The notes beneath the pieces are model-generated. The model saw only the letters and a program-made list of their open reading frames with translations, ran no database searches and was not told the DNA's origin. From contig CM035420.1 of the NCBI GenBank assembly GCA_020310875.1, positions 185,694,880-185,758,879 on the forward strand: DNA of 64,000 nt, in the 5' to 3' direction. The DNA comes from Ceratopteris richardii (lineage: Eukaryota; Streptophyta; Polypodiopsida; Polypodiales; Pteridaceae). Position numbers and translations under genes: made by a program. Shown here piece after piece: positions 53,858 to 63,553 of the stretch (positions are counted from its first letter, which is position 1; each line of letters starts with the position of its first letter).

Positions 53858-56116
53858 ATGCTCTCCCTTCGCTGGCGTGAATGTCTTTCTAAATTGCAGC
53901 AGGTTGGGCATGGAGGCCACCTCCGTCTTTTACATCGAAAGTTCTCTATCTCACCTCCTGCGCGGGCAGGAGAGCGCTGGGTTTCTCAGTCTCCGGACGA
54001 GCATCTTCAATCGCTCTCGAAATCAGGCCTCTTGGACAGTGCCTTGGATGTCTTACATAGTGTTCGAGAATCCGTCTCGGACACCACATATCTCTGCCTT
54101 CTCAAAGCATGCATCAAATACAAACTGTCCTCTCACGCGAAAGCAATTCATGCTCATATCTCGCGACATCGGGATTGCATAAGGGGTTTTCTTGGTGGAT
54201 ACCTGGTGATTACTCTTGCAAGATGTGGTGCAATCGAGGATGCGATGCTCCTTTCAGATTCGCTCCCATGCCGGACTGTCTTCACATGGACGGCCATTAT
54301 ATCTGCCTTTGTTCAGTGTGAAGCTTGGCGTCAAGCACTATCCATTTACAGAAGAATGGAGGAAGATCAGATTGAACCCGACGCTCATACATTTGTGAGC
54401 CTCTTCAAGGCATGTGGAGAACTTTCTGAACTTGCAGAAGGCAGGAAACTTCATGCAGATGCACAGAAAAAAGGGCTAACATCATTGAGTTTTGTCAACA
54501 ACACTATTTTAAGTATGTATGGGAAGTCAGAAGCTATTGCAGAAGCAGAAAACGTGTTTAGAGCAATTCCAGAGCCAGATCTGGTGTCATGGAATGCAAT
54601 GCTATCGGCATTTGTCGATCAGGGTTATGAGGAAAGAGCGCTTTTTTTGTACAGGCAGATGCACGCTGAAAGTGTAGCTCTGAATTTGCTTACGCATGTG
54701 ATTATTCTTCAAGCCTGTGGTGCCCTTGCGCAGAGTGATAATTTACATACACATGGTTGTCTTAATGGCAAGGAATTAGCACTTAAATTTGGGCAAGGAT
54801 TACATGCTGATGCCATTAAAGGTGGTTACTCAGCCGATGTTCTTTTTGGTACAACTCTCATAAGTATGTACAAGAAGTGTGGGGCATTATCATGGTCGGA
54901 GTATGTTTTTACGACTATGGTTAAGCATAATCAGGTCTCATGGACAGCGATGATCTGTGCATATGCTGAGCTTGGAAATGGGGAGAGAGCTTTATCCTTA
55001 TACAGACAGATGCAAGTTGAAGGTCTGAGTCCCAATCAGCTGACCTATTTGTTTGCTCTCCAAGCTTGTGTCTCTTTATTAGAAAGGAGTAATAGCAGAA
55101 ATGGGTTACCAATGAATGCCAAAGTGTTTGAGCTTGCGAGAAGTCTGCAAGCAGATGTTTCGCAAGATGGATTTTTAGAAGAACCTAGCATTTGCTCCAC
55201 TCTTCTAACTTTGTATGGAAAATGTGGAGCTCTTGAGGTAGCAGAAAATATTTTCAATGACATCAGGCAGAGCAATGCTGTTTTCTGGACTGCTATGCTC
55301 TCTGCATGCGTTGAACAAGGCGAAAGTATAAAAACTTTACAGCTTTATGAGCTTCTAAAGGAGAAGCACATTGCCCTCGATGTTGTAGTGTTATTCTCAG
55401 TTCTTCAAGCTTGCAAAGAGGCTGGAACTTTGGTAGTCTCTGAGCAAGTTCATTTTGAGATTGTCTCTGCAGGGCATGATCGTTTACCTTTGGCTGAAGC
55501 TACTCTCATTCATGCATATGGAGGTTGTGCAAGCACTGAGAATTACCATACTGTTTTCAATGGGGCTTGCAACCCTAGCATTGTGTTGTGGAATGCATGC
55601 TGTGCAGGATATGGAGGAGAAAAAGGTGATTTGTCAAACCTCGAACTATTTGAAGAACTGAGATTAGCTGGTCTTACTCCAGATGAAGTCACTTTTGGTA
55701 CTATTCTCTCTACTTGCAGCAACATTGGGGACCTTGATGTTGGATTTAATATTTTTGTTTCCATGATGCAAGAGTTTGGCATATATCCTGATGTTCGACA
55801 TTATGGAAGTATGATTGACTTGCTAGCAAGGGCAGGAAATTTTATTCTAGTTGAGGACATGTTGGAGAAAATATGGAAACTTGCTGATTATACTGTGTGG
55901 TTTAGCATATTAAGTGCGTGTCGTATACATGGTAATCTTAAGTTAGCAAAGTGGGCATTTGAACATGCAATTCGAATAATGCCTCAGCTAGCATCTCCAT
56001 ACATCATGCTTTCAAACATATATGCTGAACTGGGATTGCACGATTGGGCAGTTGAACTGGGGAAAAGAAGGCAGACTGATGAAGATACCAGAGAATTTAG
56101 TCTAGAGCTGGAGTGA
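53858..56116 (+). CDS. PLS-class pentatricopeptide-repeat protein with E-type C-terminus
   Basis: An intronless 752-codon frame starting at ATG 53858; the open frame extends upstream but without another ATG. The N-terminus (Arg-rich, few acids, ending around R-K-F-S-I-S) looks like a mitochondrial or plastid presequence. Tandem PPR motifs fill most of the protein, with the recurrent V-S-W-x-A-M-L-S-A-x-V-x-x-G pattern and L/S variants (A-L-x-L-Y-R-Q-M, L-x-A-C-G-x-L). The C-terminus has an E-like segment (L-S-A-C-R-I-H-G-N...S-P-Y-I-M-L-S-N-I-Y-A-E-L-G) but no DYW deaminase. Such proteins bind organellar RNA one base per repeat, and E-type members usually act in C-to-U editing with a separate DYW partner. 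It is the only clear host gene here. Target unknown. Confidence 0.9.
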   Translation: MLSLRWRECLSKLQQVGHGGHLRLLHRKFSISPPARAGERWVSQSPDEHLQSLSKSGLLDSALDVLHSVRESVSDTTYLCLLKACIKYKLSSHAKAIHAHISRHRDCIRGFLGGYLVITLARCGAIEDAMLLSDSLPCRTVFTWTAIISAFVQCEAWRQALSIYRRMEEDQIEPDAHTFVSLFKACGELSELAEGRKLHADAQKKGLTSLSFVNNTILSMYGKSEAIAEAENVFRAIPEPDLVSWNAMLSAFVDQGYEERALFLYRQMHAESVALNLLTHVIILQACGALAQSDNLHTHGCLNGKELALKFGQGLHADAIKGGYSADVLFGTTLISMYKKCGALSWSEYVFTTMVKHNQVSWTAMICAYAELGNGERALSLYRQMQVEGLSPNQLTYLFALQACVSLLERSNSRNGLPMNAKVFELARSLQADVSQDGFLEEPSICSTLLTLYGKCGALEVAENIFNDIRQSNAVFWTAMLSACVEQGESIKTLQLYELLKEKHIALDVVVLFSVLQACKEAGTLVVSEQVHFEIVSAGHDRLPLAEATLIHAYGGCASTENYHTVFNGACNPSIVLWNACCAGYGGEKGDLSNLELFEELRLAGLTPDEVTFGTILSTCSNIGDLDVGFNIFVSMMQEFGIYPDVRHYGSMIDLLARAGNFILVEDMLEKIWKLADYTVWFSILSACRIHGNLKLAKWAFEHAIRIMPQLASPYIMLSNIYAELGLHDWAVELGKRRQTDEDTREFSLELE

Positions 56117-57268
56117 GGAGGATAATGCCAATTTATCTGTACAGAACTCATGAAAAAGACATCAGCATGGGATGCTTCTTTACCACAGGTCTTGATGATG
56201 TATTGAGCCGTTTACACATAATTTGTAGACTACTAGATCTCCATTATTGTACTTAGAAAATGTTATGCAATTGATAATCGTGTCCAGCATCATCAACCAG
56301 TTTTCTCATCCATATATTCAGCATCCATTAGAACTCATGATACTCTGTTTTTGGAACAAAGAAACTGAACATTAAAATCTGTAGACTGGTGAAATATCTT
56401 TGTAGGAATGGTGCCACCTTCATTTTCTTTCCATCATTCACTTTGTGTCTCACCATCACTGAACTGTTAGCTGCTACTAGTATCTATGTTTTTGAGCTGC
56501 AGTTTCAAAGTGGTAACAAAACTCAGGAATTATACAGAGGTGCAGTATGTGGATATTTGTCAGTTATTCCCAATTTATCTGCCATCATCTTTGTTACTAG
56601 TTTGTCATGTGACATCTGCAAATCAAGGAGAGTGTAAGCAGTTCTGCATAGAAATGATAAACCAATTAAGAAGAGGAGAATATATATTTTTTGAGATCTT
56701 ATCAGAGCTCAGGTAGCATTGCTTGACTTTTTACTGGAAATAACAAAGCTTTATGAAAAAATGAATATGGTATAGAAGCTGATAACAGAAATTTGAATAA
56801 AAAATGTACGATTTCTCAAGGAAATGCAGCTCAAATTGGCTAGAGCTTTGCTGTGGATGTAATGGTGCACTATAGTTGGAGATGATTTTATGCTGTGGTG
56901 CTAGATGAGAGTTGGACTGGATACATCAGGAGAGTTTTGATGACAATCTTATCATGTATCCTAAGGTGGAAAGGATATGGAGTGCACAAGCACCTCTCTT
57001 CTTTCTGAAAACCGAAGGTCAGCCTTTGAAGTAGGTACAGAAATTTTGGCAATCTTGTAACTGTGTGGTATCGATCAAAACTAGATGCGGTTAGCTGGGA
57101 TTAAGCCAAAGGACTTCATTCCATTCCGTACTATATGATAATACCTCTGGGTCCGTAGGATCACATTAGAGTTAATTATCTTTATGGCAAGGTTTTCAGA
57201 GTTTTGGCGGATATCTGGAGCAAATCAGAAAAGACTTAAATTCCTGTAAAAGTTAAAGATCCTGCTCT
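56117..57268. other. 3' flank of the PPR gene, nothing recognised
   Basis: 1.15 kb of AT-rich DNA that must contain the PPR 3' UTR. Short open frames lack any recognisable motif. No transposon signature found. Confidence 0.4.
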
Positions 57269-57576
57269 GAAATGCGATAGAAGGATTTTTTTTTTAAATT
57301 TTATTTTTAAATTTATTTGTTAAAAAAAAAAGGAGAAGTCTAATCTCCCTTTGCTTGAATTGATTGAAAGAACAACTCTAGAAGTGAATGGACCCTCCTT
57401 ATCCCACAAAGAAGGGGTTAGACTCCCCGAAGGCAAACACTAGGAGAAACTGCCAGAAGGCATTACACTGGCCTTAGGACCACACACGTCTTGTCGTAGA
57501 GGGGGGTTGAACCTTCGCCCCTGCCTCAAGAAGCGAAAGGCCCAACGACCCACACTGATGTGAGATGCGAAGGATT
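57269..57576 (-). mobile_element. tRNA-derived SINE candidate
   Basis: On the minus strand, GGTTCAACCCC (about 57511-57501) is a pol III B-box; a weak A-box-like region precedes it by about 35 bases. The body runs into a T- and A-rich tail (57285-57332). Flanks resemble each other: GAAATGCGATAGAAGGATT (57269-57287) and GAGATGCGAAGGATT (57562-57576), as expected for a 14-15-base target duplication with a four-base insertion in one copy. Length about 275 bp fits a SINE. Confidence 0.6.
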
Positions 57577-58153
57577 GAATTTTGCTCAGGAATATGATGG
57601 CTGTTTTAAATATGAAGTTGAGTTGCTTGAAATGAATTAAGTAGTACATGAAGACAGATACTGCTTGAAAGGAGGATACTATGATTTCAAAGATTTACCT
57701 TGAGATAGTTGCCTATGATGCTTAACATGTGATATAAAAAACGATACCATGGGAAAGGAGGATTTCAGCTCAGTATTATTCAAGGCATTTATCTGAATAT
57801 GATTGTCTTTAGAATGCTCAACATGTGTAGGGTCTTATGACAAGCATATATGTGGATGTCGAAGCTCATAAGCCTCTAGCATCCTTTGGCGGAGATCAAA
57901 ATACCATTGCTTATGTAATTTACCTCATGCTATGGAATACACCGAATTGCGAATGTAGAAAACTGAGGATTGCGAGTTCTTGGTGCCAAAATGTGCGGAA
58001 GGACCTTGGCCATCTCTTTGCCTCAAATATGTATAGTTGCAATGTGGGGGGAATTGTGTTCAACTTGTTTATCATGGAGTCTGACTTTGTTGGGGAAAGA
58101 CATTTGTTACTCTAAAACAACTCTTTCAATTTTGTTAGAAAAGATGTGTTTTA
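57577..58153. other. Unassigned stretch before the chromovirus cluster
   Basis: Short open frames exist on the plus strand (57837-58115), but no motif is recognisable. Likely noncoding. Confidence 0.35.
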
Positions 58154-58205
58154 TGATAGATTTTGTCATGGACAAAGGAAACCATCCTGAACCTCAGATT
58201 CCATG
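58154..58205 (+). repeat. Left piece of a host chromovirus LTR interrupted by element G
   Basis: Reads TGATAG...GTCATGGACAAAGG and matches the first bases of G's own LTR. It ends with CCATG at 58201-58205, the target duplication. The rest of this LTR is at 62956-63553. Confidence 0.75.
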
Positions 58206-58903
58206 TGTTATGGACAAAGGAAATCATCCTAAACCTTAGATTTCAAGTGAATCCTATATCTCATGATTGATTCCGAATTAGGAGAAACCAATGCTTCCAT
58301 TGCGTCCGAAACATGCTAAAACCCTAAGATCGACTGTCTATTTGCTAAATTCTGACATTCTGAGGTTCTGATCGATTTGCTGACATCATTGATGACATCA
58401 TCAACTCGCAATTGCCCTTGGGAACCGCCCTTGAAAACCTATATAAGGAGGGGTTGGCCACATTCATAATCAGTCTTGCCAATACCAGTCTTGGGAGTTC
58501 AAGGAGTCATGACCGCCAAGTACTTCAAGTTCCAGTTTCAATTCTTGTCTTGTTCCTTGTTCTAGTCTTGTCTAGTCTTAGTTCTTGGACATCCTGTCTT
58601 GTCCTCTTGTAATCTCGTAGTATGAGATCTTGTCAAGTTCTTTCTTGTATCTAATTCATCTCTCAAAAAGGAGTTCTTGTAGTCGAGATATCTTGTTTCA
58701 TACTTATGATCTCGGGTTGTGGGATCTCCTGTATCATCTCTAGTCGAGTTATTCATACCTATGAGTCTCGGGTTGTGAGACATCTTGTATCAATCACATA
58801 TTCTTGTATCATTTTCCCTACGTGGGTGTTCTTGTAATCAGAAGTATATTTCCAAAATCTTGTCTAGTGTAGTCAGAGACCACGATCTAGTGCTCTCCTG
58901 ACA
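58206..58903 (+). repeat. 5' LTR of element G (698 bp)
   Basis: Starts TGTTATGGACAAAGG and ends CTCCTGACA. CTATATAAGGAGGGG at 58439-58453 is the likely promoter. The following ATTTTGGCAAGACTAG, present after each LTR of this family, probably includes the primer site starting at TGG; the tRNA was not identified. Confidence 0.85.
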
Positions 58904-59461
58904 TTTTGGCAAGACTAGCTTCTATTCAAGGCAAGCCATCATGGAGAATACTTATGAACAGATTGTGGCATCACTTCAAAGTCTTCAAACCTTATATAAG
59001 GAGAGGTTGACCACATTCATAATCAGTCTTGCCAATACCAGTCTTGGGAGCTCAAGGAGTCGTGACTGCCAAGTAAGTACTCTCCAAGTTCCAGTTCCAG
59101 TTTTTGTCTTGTTTCTTGTTCCAATCTTGTCTAGTCTAGTTCTTGGACATCCTGTCTTGTCCTCTTGTAATCTCGTAGTACGAAATCTTGTCGAGTTCTT
59201 TCTTGTATCTAGTTCATCTCTCAGAAAGGAGTTCTTGTAATCGAGATATCTTGTTTCATACTTATGATCCCAAGTTGTGGGATTTCCTGTATCATCTTTA
59301 GTCGAGTTATCCATACCTATTAGTCTCGGGTTGTGGGACATCTTGTATAAATCACATATTCTTGTATCATTTTCCCGACATGGGTGTTCTCGTAATTAGA
59401 AGTATATTTCCAAAATCTTGTCTAGTGTAGTCAAAGAGCATAAACTAGTGCTCCCCTAACA
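58904..59461 (+). repeat. Duplicated internal start plus partial LTR in element G
   Basis: After the 5' LTR, about 85 bases of internal sequence (including ATGGAGAATACTTATGAACA) run to CTTCAA near 58987. The sequence then jumps back to the LTR promoter region (CCTTATATAAGG at 58990) and reads a second partial LTR to 59461, followed by the same internal start. The tandem unit is about 555 bp. Confidence 0.85.
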
Positions 59462-59790
59462 TTTTGGCAAGACTAGCTTCTATTCAAGACCAGCCATCAT
59501 GGAGAAGGCTTATGAACGGATTGTGGCATCACTTCAAAGTCTTCAACAATAAATCAAGGACCTAACTCATAGGCACACACAAGTCGAGATGGAACATCCG
59601 GTGCATGTAGGCACACTCATCCAAGAACTACAAGAATGAGTCAGGAATCTTCAAGCAAATTAAGGAAGCATTCAAGTGAACCAACATCCTAGCTCATCTT
59701 TCATGAAGGAACCATAAATTTTCATGTCAGAAAAGTTCGATTTGTGGAAACCCTGGGCATATTGCAGTTAATTGACCCAACAAGAGAACA
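59462..59790 (+). pseudogene. Gag remnant of element G
   Basis: A short gag start (ATG near 59499, M-E-K-A-Y-E-R) with stops, then a jump to the zinc-knuckle end C-G-N-P-G-H-I-A-V-N where the last Cys codon is TGA (near 59772). Most of gag is deleted. Confidence 0.72.
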
Positions 59791-60464
59791 AACTCCAGAG
59801 TTGTAGCCACCCTTGTAGAGGAGGAAAACGAGGAAGCCCAGTTGTAAAAGAGACTGTACAGTTGGACCATGATATAAGAAAGGGTCTCATAATTCCAACT
59901 ACACCCATAAAAACATGTCTTGCACCTGTAAAGTTAATCATGGCCAAGGAGACCCTTTCCCTTATAGCCCTAGTAGATTCAGGAGCCTCCTATGTTTCAT
60001 CGATGAAGGATCTAAGAGAAAAAGGATTATATACGAAATTGGAGAGGTGCTCTTTCCATAAGACAAAAGTGGAATTTTTAGGGTACATTGTATCAAATAA
60101 AGGAATTTTTATGGATCTTAAGAAGATTGAGATAATCCTTGATTGGAAACCACCTTCATGTGTTCGAGATGTACAATGTTTTCTAGGGTTTTCCGATTTC
60201 TACAGGAAAGTCATAGGAGATTACTCCAAGATAGTAACACCTCTTACCAAGCTTACAGGGAACTCCAAATTCTCATGGACCGAAGAAGTAGAAAAAGCCT
60301 TTCCGACCTTGAAATCAGGATTCACTACTGCTCTAATTCTAGTTCATCCTGATTCCATTAAAATGGAGATGATGGACACCTACATCCAGTTGCATATCAT
60401 TCAAGGAAATTTTTCTCTCCAGAAATCAATTATGAAATTCATGATAAAGAACTTCTTGCCATAG
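59791..60464 (+). pseudogene. Protease fused by deletion to the RT thumb, element G
   Basis: An open stretch containing protease motif V-D-S-G-A-S (59973-59990) passes within about 10 residues into the late RT segment L-Y-T-K-L-E-R-C...V-E-F-L-G-Y-I-V-S and the connection domain (F-L-G-F-S-D-F-Y-R-K, L-T-K-L-T...F-S-W-T). The RT palm with its Y-x-D-D is missing: an in-frame deletion of several hundred codons. Confidence 0.82.
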
Positions 60465-60992
60465 TGGATGCATTTGATACCTGGTGTCACCATCTAGAAG
60501 GAGCAGCTCATAAAGTTACCGTGGATATGTAAAGTTACCGTGTATACATATCCCAAGAACCAAGAGTATTTTATGACCACCCACATGCTCAACAGAAGGA
60601 AATCTCAATGGAGTAACATTTTAACCACGTTCGACTTTGTCATCACATATCGTCCAGGACGTCAATAGTGTTAGTCAGATGCCTTGTCAAGAAGATCTTA
60701 CCTTGCACCAAAGAACGGTGAAGAGGCCTTTGATCAACAGGAGAGCGTATTACTCAAGCATGAGCATCTCGATTTAACAGCTATCTCTTCAAGCCATCAT
60801 GAAGATTCAGCCTTGAATCATTTGATCCGTGAGGCTCTAGAACGAGATGAATTGTTTTGTAACGTTAAACAAAAAACTCAAGAAGGAAAAATTCAAGAAG
60901 TAAATGAATTCTATGAGAACCTATTGTATTTCCCTCCAGGAACTCCCAGGATCCAAGTAATTCAACAACGTCATGACAACCTTGCAGCATGA
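60465..60992 (+). pseudogene. RNase H remnant and pre-integrase linker, element G
   Basis: Decayed RNase H ends in F-D-F-V-I-T-Y-R-P-G-R and S-D-A-L-S-R-R (60630-60700), the usual Ty3 RNase H end. An acidic open segment to 60992 leads to the integrase zinc domain. Stops lie at about 60465, 60530 and 60668. Confidence 0.75.
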
Positions 60993-62170
60993 ATTTTTAG
61001 AGTGAATAAGACAATAGAACTTATATCAAGGGATTTTTAGTGGCCTCAAATGTGGAAGGAAGTCAATGAATATATCCGAACTTGTGACAATTGCAATAGA
61101 TCTAAAGTACCGTGACATAAACCTCATGGTCTCTTGTAGACTTTTCCTATTCCAGAAAGGCCATGGGCTTCATTATCTATGAACTTCATCAGAGACCTAC
61201 CAAAGTGAGACAAGTATGATGCCATTCTTGTTATAGTGGACAAATTTACAAAGATGGTACACTTTATTCCAACTACCAAGCCAATCACAGGTGCAACCAC
61301 TGCTAGATTTTTCCTCAGATACATCTTTAGGGTTCATGGATTGCCTGATGATATTTTCAGTGATCGAGGTCCGCAGTTCATATCCAGCTTTGGGAATAGT
61401 CTTTGCAAGCTCCTTGGTGTTCAAGTTAAACTATCTACCACCAATCATCCACATACTGATGCACAAACAGAATGGGTGAATCAAGTCCTAGAACAATGTC
61501 TCCATTGCATCATCAACTATCATCAAAATGATTGGTTTGGTCTTTTACCCTTTCCAGAGTTTGCCTATAACAATTGTGTTCATACATCTACCAAGCAGAC
61601 TCCCTTCTTTGCAAATTATGGACAACATCCAAGGATGGATATACAATTCAAAAATCATGTCAAGAACCTAGCTGCCAACGACAAGGCCCAATACCTCATG
61701 GAAATTCACAAAGAAATCAAGGAAGAGATCCATAAAGCTCAAGAATATTATAAGTACTATGCAGATCAACATCGTGTTCAAAACCCATCGTATCAAATCG
61801 GGGATAAAGTATGGTTACTAATAAACAATTTGAAAACTTCAAGGCCTTGTGCAAATTTAGATCATCAAAGATTTGGTCCGTTCACCATCTTGGCCAAGAT
61901 TAATCCAGTCACCTTCAAGCTGCAACTACCAAGTACCATGAGAATACATCTAGTTTTCCATGTATCCATGTTGGAACCATATCAGATTTCACCATTGAGG
62001 GGGGAGAGAATAAGTCCTTCACCACCTATCGAGATTGATGATCATGAAGAATTGAAGTCGAGCATGTCCTAGATTCGAGAATATCCCGAGGAAGATTGGA
62101 GTACCTTATTCATTGGAAAGGGTATGACATAAGTGATCGTACTTGGGAATCTGCAAAAAACCTTTAGAGA
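60993..62170 (+). pseudogene. Integrase and chromodomain of element G
   Basis: The zinc domain ends C-D-N-C-N-R-S near 61085. The core reads S-M-N-F-I, where Asn replaces the first catalytic Asp, then I-F-S-D-R-G-P-Q-F with the second Asp, and D-A-Q-T-E-W-V-N-Q with the Glu. A GPF/Y-like module (F-G-P-F-T-I-L, H-V-S-M-L-E-P-Y) follows. The chromodomain (62045-62165: [20 protein letters not shown]) is separated by a frameshift near 62050. Stops lie at 60990, 61036 and 61205. Confidence 0.85.
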
Positions 62171-62260
62171 GCACCAATCAAAGTTCGGGAATTCCATAAG
62201 AGAAATCCAATGAAGCCGAGGCCAGAGAACATGACCGCTCCTTGTGGAACTCGTCGCTTG

Positions 62261-62269
62261 AGGGGGAGG
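62261..62269 (+). other. Polypurine tract of element G
   Basis: AGGGGGAGG lies directly before the 3' LTR start TGATATC. Confidence 0.85.
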
Positions 62270-62955
62270 TGATATCATGGACAAAGGAAACCATCCTAAA
62301 CCACCTATATCTCATGATTGGTTCAAAATTTGGAGAAACCAATGCTTCCATTGCATCCGGAACATGCAAAAAGCCCTAAGATCGATTGTCTATTTACTAA
62401 ATTCTAACATTCTGAGGTTCTAATCGATTTGCTAGCATCATTGATGATATCATCACCTCACAACTGCCCTCGGGAACCGCCCTTGAAAACCTATTTAAGG
62501 AGGGGTTGGCCACATTCGTAATCAGTCTTGCAAATACCAATCTTGGGAGCTCAAGGAGTAGTGACCACCAAGTAAGTACTCTCCAAGTTCCAGTTCCAAT
62601 TCTTGTCTTGTTTCTTGTTCCAGTCTTGTCTACTCTAGTTCTTGGACATCCTATCTTGTCCTCTTGTAATCTCGTAGTACGATATCTTGTTGAGTTCGTT
62701 CTTATATCTAGTTCATCTCTCAGAAAGGAGTTCTTGTAATTGAGATATCTTGTTTCATACTTATGATCCCGAGTTGTGGGATCTCCTTTATCTAGTCGAG
62801 TTATTCATACCTGTTAGTCCCGGGTTTTGGGACGTCTTGTATCAATCACATAGTGTTGTATCATTTTCGCTACATGAGTGTTCTTGTAATGAGAAGTATA
62901 TTTGTGAAATCTTGTCTAGTGTAGTGAGAGAGCACAATCTAGTGCTCCCTTGACA
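62270..62955 (+). repeat. 3' LTR of element G (686 bp)
   Basis: Starts TGATATCATGG and ends CCTTGACA. The promoter-like motif is changed to CCTATTTAAGGAGGGG (62490-62505). AAGTAAGTACT lies at 62570-62580. The element's right target duplication CCATG follows. Confidence 0.88.
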
Positions 62956-63553
62956 CCATGTGACTTCTATGTTCCAAAATCCTAAGATTGACTATCTTCT
63001 TGATTGATTCTAACATCCAGATATTGTGTTTTGACTTGATGAAATCATCGGTTCGTAACCGTCTTTGATGAACCGCCCTTGAAAACCTATATAAAGAGGG
63101 GTTGGCCACATACATACTCAATCTTGCCAATAACAGTCGTGGGAGTTCAAGTAGTCTTGACCACCAAGTAAGTACTCTCCAAGTTCCAATTCCAGTTCTT
63201 GTCTTGTTCTTTGTTCTAGTTTTGTCTACTCTAGTTCTCGGATATCTAGCCTTGTCCTCTTGTACTCTTGTAGTACGAGATCTTGTCTAGTTATTTTTTG
63301 TACCTAGATCGTCTCCCTAAAGGGAGTTCTTGTAACCCAAAGATCTTGTAACCAAGACGTCCCGAGTTGTGGGACGTCTTGCATAATATGTGGTCCAATT
63401 ATTCATATCTATCAGTCTCGGATTGTGGGACGTCTTGTATCAGTTATATATTCTTGTATCATTTTCCCTACGTAGGTGTTCTTGTAATCAGAACTATATT
63501 TCTAAAATCTTGTCTAATGTAGTCAGAGAGCACAATCTAGTACTTCTCTGACA
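62956..63553 (+). repeat. Right piece of the host chromovirus LTR
   Basis: Starts with the duplicated CCATG and continues an LTR of the same family: CCTATATAAAGAGGGG (63087-63102), AAGTAAGTACT (63166-63176), ending TCTCTGACA at 63553 before ATTTTGGCAAAACTAG. Together with 58154-58205 it forms one complete LTR. Confidence 0.82.

Larger units (their letters stand above)
58206..62955 (+). mobile_element. Chromovirus element G (non-autonomous, internally deleted)
   Basis: 5' LTR 58206-58903, a tandem partial LTR copy (58990-59461), gag/PR/RT/RNaseH/INT remnants, polypurine tract and 3' LTR 62270-62955. The element is flanked by CCATG on both sides (58201-58205 and 62956-62960). LTRs are similar but differ by many substitutions, so it is not recent. 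Confidence 0.88.

Noticed and set aside
57269..57576. Intact tRNA gene at the B-box
   Set aside because: Only the B-box is good; no cloverleaf or acceptor pairing could be drawn.
57837..58239. Plus-strand short open frames of 89-92 codons
   Set aside because: Two overlapping frames of similar length, no motif, and the second runs into LTR sequence; likely chance.
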